Made by a program: the position numbers and the translations under genes
Source: Clostridia bacterium
Lineage (GTDB): Bacteria; Bacillota; Clostridia; Oscillospirales; CAG-272
Direction: 5' to 3'
Assembly: GCA_017466375.1 (NCBI GenBank)
Contig: JAFTUH010000066.1
Span: 82,038-120,806, forward strand
Length of the DNA stretch: 38,769 nucleotides
The notes under the pieces: model-generated
The model's database searches: none
Seen by the model: the letters and a program-made list of their open reading frames with translations, nothing else
What the model was told of the DNA's origin: nothing
Shown: positions 24,502 through 32,094 of the stretch, one piece after another
Layout: each line of letters begins with the position of its first letter
How positions within the stretch are numbered: position 1 is the first letter of the stretch

Positions 24502-25650
24502 ATGACTTGTAAAAAATGCAATCACAAGCTGCCTGACGATAGCGAATTTTGTCAATACTGTGGGACCAAGGTCGAAAAAGTGATTACTGTACCGACTGAA
24601 ACACCATTGAAGGAGCCAAGCAAAGTTCCGAATGTTACTGCTACTACACCTACCGTTTCGACAGTCGCTTCCGACCCGTTCAGAGACGATATGAGCCCGA
24701 AAGAAGCACTGGAGGCACTCCTGAAGGTGCAAGCCGAAGAGACTGTAAAAGCAATGGACGCGAACAAACATGAACAGCCCAATAACGAAAGTGATGCAGA
24801 CTTTGGACTTGTTCCGGAAAAACCAATTTTCACCCTTGCACTGATGTCCGTTAAAGGTGAAAAAGAATACCTTGACAGTCTTCAAGCTGATAATGGCGAA
24901 CAAATCAAATACATACGACAAGGCTCAATGAGTGTGGACGGCATTCACGGTATGATTGATGTCTACGATACTTATCTCCTTTCCGGACAACTCTATAAAA
25001 CCTTATACATCAATATGTATGGGGCAAAAAAGTCCGAAAAATCGCCTATTGACTTTATCTTTAAGAGTGCAGAAACAAAAACTACCACTGCGTCAAAAAA
25101 AAATAAAACAAAACATTGCCGTCAGTGCAACTCAATAGTAGATAACAAGACAAATAAATGCACAAAGTGCGGTGAAAAATACTACCGAGGCATTCGAATC
25201 AACAAAGTTGCTATAACAGGAATTGTCTTACTATTGGTTATTGCTACCCTATCCACTTTGTGTGGATTACAGTATGCTACCACACAAAAATTGAGAGATG
25301 ATATAAAAGAATTGCAACAACAAGTAAGTGATAAGCAAACATCTATCAATCTGCTAAACAGCGAAATAAGTCAATTAACGAAACAAGTGAACGATAAGCA
25401 AACAACAATAAAAGAACTGGAAAGCAAACTCGACGCCAAAGAAATTAGCGTCAATAATTTGCAAGAATTAGCAGTAAAATACATAGAACTCTATAGATTT
25501 GTGTACAAACACGTTGTATTTGTTGAAGATGACGGAACAAATCTATACCATATATATGAGTGTTCGAGGTTTAAGGGTAACTCTTTTTGGGCATTCAACA
25601 CGGAAGCTGCCATCGGGAAAGGATATAAAGAATGTCCGTACTGCCACTAA
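24502..25650 (+). CDS. Double zinc-ribbon membrane protein with coiled coil and Ada-like Cys tail
   Basis: 382 residues. Zinc ribbon 1 is CKKCNHKLPDDSEFCQYCGT at residues 3-22. A Thr/Pro-rich linker and a globular domain (about 85-195, including MSVDGIHGMIDVYDTY) follow. Zinc ribbon 2 is CRQCNSIVDNKTNKCTKCG (about 213-231). One membrane helix (VAITGIVLLLVIATLSTLCG) leads to a coiled coil with repeated TKQVNDKQTT and LQQQVSDKQTS segments (about 260-320). The C-terminus, YHIYECSRFKG ... GYKECPYCH, has the spacing of Ada-like metal-binding tails (HxxxC ... GYxxCxxC). GGAG is 8 bases before ATG 24502. Last gene of the cluster; no clear terminator follows. Confidence 0.8.
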   Translation: MTCKKCNHKLPDDSEFCQYCGTKVEKVITVPTETPLKEPSKVPNVTATTPTVSTVASDPFRDDMSPKEALEALLKVQAEETVKAMDANKHEQPNNESDADFGLVPEKPIFTLALMSVKGEKEYLDSLQADNGEQIKYIRQGSMSVDGIHGMIDVYDTYLLSGQLYKTLYINMYGAKKSEKSPIDFIFKSAETKTTTASKKNKTKHCRQCNSIVDNKTNKCTKCGEKYYRGIRINKVAITGIVLLLVIATLSTLCGLQYATTQKLRDDIKELQQQVSDKQTSINLLNSEISQLTKQVNDKQTTIKELESKLDAKEISVNNLQELAVKYIELYRFVYKHVVFVEDDGTNLYHIYECSRFKGNSFWAFNTEAAIGKGYKECPYCH

Positions 25651-25878
25651 TGCAAAAAGCATGGTAATACGAACCAATTTTCCCAAAAGTACAACAAGCA
25701 CAAAAAACAAAAAAGAGAAAAAAACGCCGAACTGTACCCCACTATTACCCCTACCTATACTAACCGTATCAGGCGTGCTGAGAATCGACGCTCCGTAATA
25801 CGTAATAAACAGGGAGCAAACTCACCAAAACAGCCAGGCATAGATCTCCCTATACCCCGTTGCATTTCCAAATATTTC
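25651..25878. other. Gene-free A/T-rich stretch
   Basis: No convincing gene, RNA or terminator. The open frames here lack ribosome sites and run into the tRNA-derived repeat. It ends at the tRNA-fMet fragment. Confidence 0.5.
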
Positions 25879-26043
25879 CTCATAACCCGGAGGTCGTGGG
25901 CTTGGAGCGTGAGCGCGCCCGGTGGGCGAAACAGCGAGCGCGACAAGGGAGAAAACAAGGAGTATCGGAAGAGTGCGAAGCACATCGCACCGAAACGACT
26001 ATGTTTTCGACAGGGCCTTTCAAGTCCCACTCCCGCAACCAAA
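25879..26043 (+). repeat. Divergent tRNA-fMet-derived unit (3' half with insertion)
   Basis: Bases 25879-25898 match tRNA-fMet from the anticodon loop (CTCATAACCCGG) to the start of the T-stem. After GTGGG the tRNA is interrupted by about 118 bases and resumes at 26019 with TTCAAGTCCCACTCCCGCA and CCA. The interrupting sequence differs from copies A and B except for its last part (CGACTATG ... AGGGCC). The 5' half of the tRNA is missing. It looks like a rearranged attachment site or a relative of the repeat units. Confidence 0.6.
26012..26043 (+). repeat. Candidate right attachment site (32-bp direct repeat)
   Basis: Identical over 32 bases to 7395-7426 and containing the tRNA-fMet 3' end. 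It would be the right border of the 18.6-kb island. Confidence 0.65.
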
Positions 26044-26085
26044 CAAAAGAAACAGTCACCGATAGGTGGCTGTTTTCTTTTGTTT
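26041..26085 (+). terminator. Terminator after the divergent unit
   Basis: A long stem of about 20 bp (AAACAAAAGAAACAGTCACC / GGTGGCTGTTTTCTTTTG) around GATA, T-rich at its 3' side, immediately after the CCA. Its sequence is unrelated to the terminators after the other units. Confidence 0.8.
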
Positions 26086-26092
26086 CGACTGT

Positions 26093-26275
26093 GAGGTTGG
26101 ACTTCCCTTCCGCGACCGACGGAGGAGGGAGTGGGTAACGAAGTCAAAACCGATTGAATATCGTTTTTGACGAGTGAAACCGCCAAATCAAGGAGTTGAA
26201 GGAGCGAGTATTTCGAGCGACGCGCGACGACTATGATTTGGTGGAGGGCCTTGGGGTCCCACTCCCGCAACCAAA
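26093..26275 (+). repeat. tRNA-fMet-tailed repeat unit, copy B
   Basis: Nearly identical to 7243-7426. The paired blocks GGGAGTGGG and CCCACTCCC, the hairpin at 26143-26171 (one mismatch) and the CCAAATCA/TGATTTGG stem are all kept. The tRNA tail is slightly altered (TTGGGGTCCCACTCCCGCAA and CCA). Confidence 0.8.
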
Positions 26276-26280
26276 CGATA

Positions 26281-26313
26281 GCCTTAGAATCAGCTTGATT
26301 CTAAGGCTTTTTT
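26281..26313 (+). terminator. Terminator after repeat unit B
   Basis: A perfect 12-bp stem (GCCTTAGAATCA / TGATTCTAAGGC) with a GCT loop and T6, eight bases after CCA. The following 160 bases to the next terminator show no gene, only possible remnants on the minus strand. Confidence 0.88.
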
Positions 26314-26472
26314 CGTGTTTTTGCGACTCGTGCCCTTCCGCACCATGCCGATTTATGCCCGTTTACTCGGCTTTAGTTGGGCGGCTTCGTGTCGGCTCGG
26401 CTGTAGTTCAACGTAAATGTTCCCTTTATCGTACCGATCGCGGCAATGCCGGATGAAATCACTATATCCATA

Positions 26473-26507
26473 CAAAAAAACAAGCATCATACCGATGCTT
26501 GTTTTTC
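26473..26507 (-). terminator. Terminator of the UlaG-like gene
   Basis: Stem AACAAGCATC / GATGCTTGTT with an ATACC loop, followed by T7 on the minus strand, just past the stop at 26510. Confidence 0.88.
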
Positions 26508-26509
26508 TT

Positions 26510-27328
26510 TTACTTCATATAGATATACCGCTCTCCCGGCACGAATATATGATACTTCTGCGCTCGGTTCACCGTCATCAGCGTATCCACAAAATACGCC
26601 GGGCTGACTTTATTCACTTCGTACAGATCGTGGTGAACAGGAATCAGCACCTCCGCCTGTATAATCTCGGCAAGGCGTATCGCTTCAGAAGAGTCAAAAT
26701 TCCCGATAATGTCGTTTGCATTCCGGAAATAATCCCTGCCGTTAATCGGTAAAATCGCAACGTCAATCTGCGTCAGTCTCTCGGTGAGCCCGTCGTACAT
26801 ACACATATCTCCCGCATGGAACACGCGCGTACTGCCGTCATCGATGATATATCCAAGCTCTCGGTAATTCCCCATCTCGTCCGTATGGAACACCTCATGC
26901 GCGGACGGTACGGGAGTGACAGTAAACCCGCTTACCGCAATCGGCTGATCCGCATACGCAGGTACAATCCCTTCTCTCCCAATTCCGTAAGAGGCGATCG
27001 TTTCGACTTCCGGCGCCGGCACAATGAATTTCGTCTTAGGATTTGCCTGTGCAATCTGCGTCAGTGTCCACGGATCTGCGTGATCGTAGTGGGTATGCGT
27101 ACACAGCACTGCATCCAGAAAATCAAGTTCCATGGCATCAATCGGCGGCGCATACAGCCGTTTCCACTGAACAACCTGACTGCAATTCTGATCCACATAG
27201 TCGCTCAGATACGGATCCACTGCCACATAGTGCCCTTTATGCCCGAAAACAAACCCTACCTGTCCCAGATACCACAGCGCAGTCTGGCAGTCAGGCAGCA
27301 CTGTATTCAATATATCCTGTTTCTGCAT
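26510..27328 (-). CDS. UlaG-like metallo-beta-lactamase-fold hydrolase
   Basis: 272 residues. The metal site THTHYDHADP (H-x-H-x-D-H) and later VPSAHEVFH, FHAGDMCMYDG and PVHHDLYEV place it with UlaG-type lactonases and related sugar-phosphate hydrolases of the metallo-beta-lactamase fold. UlaG opens L-ascorbate-6-phosphate; the substrate here is unknown, but its position beside dehydrogenase and kinase genes suggests hydrolysis of a lactone or phosphorylated sugar intermediate. I prefer ATG 27328 (8 bases after AAAGGG) over the GTG at 27334. It is transcribed from the palindromic divergent promoter shared with the ROK repressor. Confidence 0.9.
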   Translation of the reverse strand: MQKQDILNTVLPDCQTALWYLGQVGFVFGHKGHYVAVDPYLSDYVDQNCSQVVQWKRLYAPPIDAMELDFLDAVLCTHTHYDHADPWTLTQIAQANPKTKFIVPAPEVETIASYGIGREGIVPAYADQPIAVSGFTVTPVPSAHEVFHTDEMGNYRELGYIIDDGSTRVFHAGDMCMYDGLTERLTQIDVAILPINGRDYFRNANDIIGNFDSSEAIRLAEIIQAEVLIPVHHDLYEVNKVSPAYFVDTLMTVNRAQKYHIFVPGERYIYMK

Positions 27329-27360
27329 TTGCACATCCCTTTTCTAAAAAAATTTTCTCT

Positions 27361-27397
27361 ATTGACAATTATATCAAACTTTGATATAATTGTCAAT
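27361..27397. promoter_or_regulatory. Perfect 37-bp palindrome with mirror-image promoters
   Basis: 18 + 1 + 18 bases with no mismatch around C27379. On the plus strand it holds TTGACA (27362-27367), a 17-base spacer and TATAAT (27385-27390). By symmetry the same consensus promoter exists on the minus strand. Thus the UlaG-like gene and the ROK operon share one fully overlapping promoter pair. The palindrome is also the natural operator for the adjacent dimeric ROK repressor. Confidence 0.92.
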
Positions 27398-27423
27398 AGC
27401 AGAAGCTAAATGGGAGGATTTGT

Positions 27424-28491
27424 ATGGCGAAAAAATATATTACACGCGACACACTGAAGAAAAACACACTCGCGGATATCTTTATTTTCATCATAAATAA
27501 GAAGCAAACGACGAGACGCGAGATCGAATTTGAAACCGGCTTCAGCTGGGGAACGGTGTCCGCAAATGTATCGTTTTTGCTTGAAAAAGGATACATAACA
27601 GAAAAAAAGAGCGAACAAAACACCGGCGCCGGAAGAACGACGTATCTTTTGCAGCCGACAGACAAGCATATCGTAAGTATCGGATTGGATATTAACCGCT
27701 CCGGTTATTCCTGCGAGGTTATCACGCTCGATTCACAAGTCATACACTCCTTTTCTTCCGAATTTCGTGCCAAAACACAGGCGGATGTCATGATGCACGC
27801 AGAATCGCTGTGCCAAACTGTTTTGAATTGGTGCAAGGAGCAATCACTGCAGGTGTTCAGCCTGGGAATCGCTATGCAAGGAAGCGTAAACGGAAAACTC
27901 GGGCTTTCCCTGTGCTTTCCGAACATTCCCGATTGGCAAGCCTTCAATATTAAAGAACATTTTTCAAAAAAGTTTCATCTTCCGGTCTATCTCGGACATG
28001 ACCCGAAGTGCATGCTTCTCGGAGAGATGCATCAGAAATCCTGCGATGACTCTATCCTCATCCGTGTAGATGAAGGTATCGGTATGGCAGTATCACTGGA
28101 CGGCAGAATTCTCGACGATACGGAGAGACTGGAGCTCGGTCACACGCTCACCGTTCCGAACGGACGGCTGTGCAGCTGCGGTAAAAGAGGATGCCTCGAA
28201 GCCTACGCCTCCCTTTCTGCTGTTTCCTCTGCCGATCCCAACGTTTTTGCAAATGAGGTTACCACGGCGGGAAGCTATCTTTCTGCCGCACTGTATAACA
28301 TGTACGTGATTTTCCGCCCGCAAAAAGTGATTCTAACGGGCAAGGCCACAAAGCTTGTCCCGTTTACACAGAGCGCAACCTCCCTGCTCTCCGGGCAAAA
28401 TATCCAGATAACAATTGATCCCGATATATCAGCCGCATACGGTGCGGCGGTAGAAGCAATAAAAGCAGCCATTCGAAATTATATAATATAA
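27424..28491 (+). CDS. ROK-family transcriptional repressor
   Basis: 355 residues. The N-terminal winged helix (about 1-75: TLADIFIFIINKKQTTRREIEFETG and WGTVSANVSFLLEKGYI) is followed by a sugar-kinase-like ROK domain. The ROK signature ELGHTLTVPNGRLCSCGKRG-CLE contains the zinc ligands (His and C-x-C-x4-C). The ATP-binding start of true ROK kinases is replaced by IGLDINRSGYSC, as in NagC/XylR-type regulators. GGAGG lies 5-6 bases before ATG 27424. It most likely binds the palindrome at 27361-27397, controlling itself, the four downstream genes and the divergent hydrolase; a sugar or sugar acid would be the inducer. Confidence 0.93.
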   Translation: MAKKYITRDTLKKNTLADIFIFIINKKQTTRREIEFETGFSWGTVSANVSFLLEKGYITEKKSEQNTGAGRTTYLLQPTDKHIVSIGLDINRSGYSCEVITLDSQVIHSFSSEFRAKTQADVMMHAESLCQTVLNWCKEQSLQVFSLGIAMQGSVNGKLGLSLCFPNIPDWQAFNIKEHFSKKFHLPVYLGHDPKCMLLGEMHQKSCDDSILIRVDEGIGMAVSLDGRILDDTERLELGHTLTVPNGRLCSCGKRGCLEAYASLSAVSSADPNVFANEVTTAGSYLSAALYNMYVIFRPQKVILTGKATKLVPFTQSATSLLSGQNIQITIDPDISAAYGAAVEAIKAAIRNYII

Positions 28492-28505
28492 AACGGAGGA
28501 AAATC

Positions 28506-29525
28506 ATGAAATGTGTTGTCATTGAAAAGCCGGGCAAGGCTTATTTGACGGAGTGTGAACTTGCTCCTCTCGAAAAAGGGTTTGCCAGAATCAAAGTAAT
28601 GGCGGCAGCGATCTGTGCTACGGATCTGGAAGTGCTTGACGGAAACATTCCTGCGGCTTATCCGCTGACGCCCGGGCATGAATGGGCAGGCATCGTCTCT
28701 GATGTAGCGGATAAGGAAAACGAGCACTGGATCGGAAAAAGAGTCACAGGCTCCAATGATGTAACCTGCGGTGTGTGTGAAGCATGCCGATCCGGAAACT
28801 GGCGTTACTGCAAGGATTTTGAGGAAATCGGTTTCAAGAGAAACGGGGCGTACGCCGAATACTTTGACGTCCCCGTATACGGGCTGGTCGAACTGCCGGA
28901 GCAACTGCCTTTCACGCACGCGGCGCTTGCCGAACCGATGGGGGTAGCACTCGGCACATGGGAAAAGCTCTCGCCCGAATACGGGAAGACCTGCCTCATC
29001 ATTGGTGCGGGTTCCATCGGGCTTTGCTGTCTTGCCGTGGCGAAAGCGATGGGCATGCGCAAAATCGTCGTTGCTGCAACATCGTCGAAGCGTCTCACCG
29101 TCGCCAAAGAAATCGGTGCATACGCCACGGTTGCCACGCGCGAGGAAAATTTGTTTGAAGCGATGAAGAAATACCATCCCGAAGGGACGGACTACATCAT
29201 CGAGGCAACAGGTATTGAGGAATGTATCCAAAACAGCTTGAAACTTTGCAAAAAGGGTGGATACGTTGCCCTCGCCGGATACGGCCGCGGAAAAACGATG
29301 TCGATCCGCATAGACGACATCCACGTGAACAATCTGCACGTCGTAGGTGCGGGAAACAACTGGAACCAGCATAAAAAGGCGATCCGAATGATGGCGGACG
29401 GTGCGGTGAATATGAAACCGTTCGTTACAAATACACTTTCTCTGGCTGAGTTCGGGAAGGGACTTGATCTCGCAAGAAACCGTCCCGAGGGATTCGTCAA
29501 AGCTATATTTACCTTTGAATCATGA
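28506..29525 (+). CDS. Zinc-dependent medium-chain alcohol/polyol dehydrogenase
   Basis: 339 residues. The catalytic zinc site is Cys37 in ICATD with His58-Glu59 in PGHEW. The structural zinc lobe is CGVCEACRSGNWRYC. The NAD(P) fold has CLIIGAGSIGLCCLAVAKAMG. This is the sorbitol/threonine dehydrogenase branch of the MDR superfamily, and it probably oxidises a polyol or sugar acid. CGGAGG lies 6 bases before the ATG, 14 bases after the repressor stop. Its stop overlaps the start of the kinase gene (ATGA at 29522-29525), so the two are translationally coupled. Confidence 0.93.
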   Translation: MKCVVIEKPGKAYLTECELAPLEKGFARIKVMAAAICATDLEVLDGNIPAAYPLTPGHEWAGIVSDVADKENEHWIGKRVTGSNDVTCGVCEACRSGNWRYCKDFEEIGFKRNGAYAEYFDVPVYGLVELPEQLPFTHAALAEPMGVALGTWEKLSPEYGKTCLIIGAGSIGLCCLAVAKAMGMRKIVVAATSSKRLTVAKEIGAYATVATREENLFEAMKKYHPEGTDYIIEATGIEECIQNSLKLCKKGGYVALAGYGRGKTMSIRIDDIHVNNLHVVGAGNNWNQHKKAIRMMADGAVNMKPFVTNTLSLAEFGKGLDLARNRPEGFVKAIFTFES

Positions 29526-30904
29526 AAAAGTTTTATCTTGGAATCGATCTCGGAACGTCATCCGCCAAGGCTGTTGCCCGAAGTAAAGACGGAGCAACCT
29601 TCAAAGCGAAGCGGAGTTATGACGAAGAATCACCGTCCGGTTGGATCCGAGCGACACAAGCCTTGATTGCGGAGTTAAAAAAAGACCTGCCCGGTGAGAT
29701 CGCATCTGTTTCTTTCTCCTCGCAGGTCGGGACGTATATCGTTGACGGCAAACACGTGATTTCCTGGCGCTCGTCAGTCGGACGTGAGGAGCTCTCTGAA
29801 ATCAGGGAAAAACTCTCCGATAACGAATGCATCAGCGAAATCGGTATGCGGCATCCCGATCTGGTATCCTATCCCCTGCCCCGCCTTTTGTACATACAAA
29901 GAAAGCACGGCACAGATGCCAAGGTTCTGATGCCCAAAGAAATCCTGATTCATGCACTCACGGGAGAAACGGTAAGTGACGTTTTCTCCATGCGCGGCAT
30001 TGCGCATCCCGAAAAACTGCAATACGCAGACAGTCTCACCGAAAAGCTTGGCATTACCCTTCGTCTGCCTGCATTGCTGCGTCCGACAGATCTCGCAGGA
30101 ACCGTTACGGAACAAGCGGCGCAAACGTTCGGGCTCACCGCGGGAACGCCTGTCTATCTCGGATGCAACGATTTTTTTGCCGGTCTTCTCGGTATGGGCG
30201 TCTATACCGCAGGGGACGCATTTGATCTTTCGGGAACGAGCGAGCACATCGGCTATATCTCTGAAGCACGCAATCCCAACGGATTTGTAAGCGGACACTA
30301 TTTCAGCGGATTCTGTACCTACGGCGGTACAAAGGCAAGCGGTGCATCCTGTGACTTTGCCATTCGGAATTTCGGCATCGACGGCATCGATCCCGGAGAA
30401 ATTCTCTCTCGGAAGCCGCCTGTATTTCTGCCGTATCTCTCAGGTGAACGTGCGCCGATCTTTGATGAAAATGCGCGCGGTGCCTTTTTCGGAATCGATG
30501 CAAAAACGGATAAGCAAAGCCTTGCCTATGCCGCGCTTGAAGGCGTCGTGTTCAGCCTGTATGATATCGCAGAAAGCATGCATATGCCAAGTCCGAAGCG
30601 CCTGATTTGCGGCGGCGGCTCGGCGAGAGACAGTCTAATGAATCTTCTGCGTGCCACGCTTCTCGGATGCGAAACGGTAAGCGTTCGTGACAACGATACA
30701 TCTGCGCTCGGCGCCTGTATGCTTGCTATGATCGGTGAAGGCGTGTACGCGGACATCCCATCTGCAATCCGGGAGTGCGTACAGTACATCCCCGGCGCTA
30801 CCCCCGACAGCAGATATCGGGACATTCTGAAAAAACGGTTTGAAATCTATAAAGACGTATACAGAAATCTCAAGCCAACATTCAAAAAATACAATACAAT
30901 CTGA
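29522..30904 (+). CDS. FGGY-family carbohydrate kinase
   Basis: 460 residues, the usual size for xylulose/gluconate/ribulose-type kinases. The N-terminal phosphate-1 motif is YLGIDLGTSSAKAVA; the C-terminal FGGY signature region includes FLPYLSGERAPIFDENARGAFFGI and LICGGGSARDSLMNLL. The middle has LGCNDFFAGLLGMG and DLSGTSEHIGY. ATP-dependent phosphorylation of a ketose, polyol or sugar acid is expected; the exact substrate cannot be told. The N-terminal domain is somewhat short between 60 and 110. It overlaps the dehydrogenase gene by four bases and is followed 14 bases later by the first mannitol-dehydrogenase-like gene. Confidence 0.92.
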   Translation: MKKFYLGIDLGTSSAKAVARSKDGATFKAKRSYDEESPSGWIRATQALIAELKKDLPGEIASVSFSSQVGTYIVDGKHVISWRSSVGREELSEIREKLSDNECISEIGMRHPDLVSYPLPRLLYIQRKHGTDAKVLMPKEILIHALTGETVSDVFSMRGIAHPEKLQYADSLTEKLGITLRLPALLRPTDLAGTVTEQAAQTFGLTAGTPVYLGCNDFFAGLLGMGVYTAGDAFDLSGTSEHIGYISEARNPNGFVSGHYFSGFCTYGGTKASGASCDFAIRNFGIDGIDPGEILSRKPPVFLPYLSGERAPIFDENARGAFFGIDAKTDKQSLAYAALEGVVFSLYDIAESMHMPSPKRLICGGGSARDSLMNLLRATLLGCETVSVRDNDTSALGACMLAMIGEGVYADIPSAIRECVQYIPGATPDSRYRDILKKRFEIYKDVYRNLKPTFKKYNTI

Positions 30905-30918
30905 AATGGAGTTCAATC

Positions 30919-32094
30919 ATGAGTTGTGTAATTTTCGGTGCAGGAAAGATCGCACGCGGATTTATCGGTCATTTGTTGTTTTTAAGCCATATCGATTTCA
31001 CATTCGTGGAAAAAGTAGATGCACTTGCCGATTTAATCAATGAACGAAAGCAGTATACGGTAAACATTCTCGGAGATGAGAGCAAAAATACAGTCGTTAC
31101 CGGTGCAAAGGCGCTCAAATTCTCCGAAGCAGATGCCATCGCCGACGCAATCGCCCGTGCAGACTGCGTATTTGACGCGGTCGGAGGCAAAAACCTCGGC
31201 GAGATCGTTCCGTTTTTGACAAAAGGAATTGAAAGACGCGCAAAAGTCAATCCGGTGCCGCTGAATATTGTTACCTGCGAAAACTGGAAGCTCCCCGCAG
31301 ATATTCTGCGCAAGGGAATCTCGGAAAGCATCGCAGAGGAGTGCCGTGCATTCTTTGAAGAGAAGGTTGGCATTACCGAAGCGGTCATTATGCGTTCCGC
31401 GATTGAATCCACGCCCGATCTGCTGGCCAAAGATCCACTGGTAGTCAACGTGCAGGATTTTTGGGAGCTTCCCTATGACGCAAGCCGCTTGAAAGCGCCG
31501 CTTCCCGCGGAGATGATCTGCCAGAAGCCGATCTACGAATTCACCGGATTTTTGGAGAGAAAATTCTACACCTACAACGCCGCAAACGGCACAACTTCCT
31601 TTGTCGGCGCACTGCTCGGATACAAATACATTGCGGATGCCGCATATGACGAACGGATTCTGAAGCTTCTCGACGGTGTTTACACCGAAACTGCGACGGC
31701 GCTTTCCAAAAAGCACGATTTCCCGTTTGACGAACAGTGGGCGTTCACACGCACGTCACTCCGCAAGCTGCAGGACAGAAACATCGTAGACTACATTGAG
31801 CGCAACGCCCGTGATCCTATGCGAAAGCTCGGCAAAGACGACCGTCTCGTAGGCTCGGCAAGACTGTGTCTGGAATACGGCGTAAAGCCCGACTGTCTCG
31901 CCGTTGCGATCGCCTGTGCAATGCACTATGAGGAAGAGACCGACGAAAGTGCCGCGGAACTCAAGCGGATCCGTGAAGAGAAAGGCTATGATGCCATCCT
32001 CCGTGATGTTTGCTCGGTCGATCCCGACGGAGAGCTCGGACTGCTTGTAAAAGAAAAAATTGCGCTTATTAAAGAATGGGGGTGGCTCAAATGA
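30919..32094 (+). CDS. Mannitol-1-phosphate 5-dehydrogenase-like protein 1
   Basis: 391 residues of the polyol-specific long-chain dehydrogenase family (MtlD/UxuB/UxaB). The N-terminal NAD fold is VIFGAGKIARGFIGHLL. Family blocks include LNIVTCENWK, the catalytic segment ERKFYTYNAANGTTSFVG and the helical C-terminal domain. The usual catalytic triad Lys-x4-Asn-x2-His appears as Lys215, Asn220 and Asn223: the His is replaced by Asn. Activity may thus be altered. It starts 14 bases after the kinase stop. Its own stop overlaps the ATG of the paralogue (ATGA at 32091-32094). Confidence 0.9.
   Translation: MSCVIFGAGKIARGFIGHLLFLSHIDFTFVEKVDALADLINERKQYTVNILGDESKNTVVTGAKALKFSEADAIADAIARADCVFDAVGGKNLGEIVPFLTKGIERRAKVNPVPLNIVTCENWKLPADILRKGISESIAEECRAFFEEKVGITEAVIMRSAIESTPDLLAKDPLVVNVQDFWELPYDASRLKAPLPAEMICQKPIYEFTGFLERKFYTYNAANGTTSFVGALLGYKYIADAAYDERILKLLDGVYTETATALSKKHDFPFDEQWAFTRTSLRKLQDRNIVDYIERNARDPMRKLGKDDRLVGSARLCLEYGVKPDCLAVAIACAMHYEEETDESAAELKRIREEKGYDAILRDVCSVDPDGELGLLVKEKIALIKEWGWLK

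Noticed and set aside
25755..26270. 171-residue minus-strand open frame across the tRNA-derived repeats
   Set aside because: It runs through tRNA fragments, terminators and repeat unit B, and has no ribosome site or recognisable domain.
26314..26472. Possible minus-strand gene remnant before the UlaG terminator
   Set aside because: Two frames look weakly protein-like, but no family can be named and no start or ribosome site is present.
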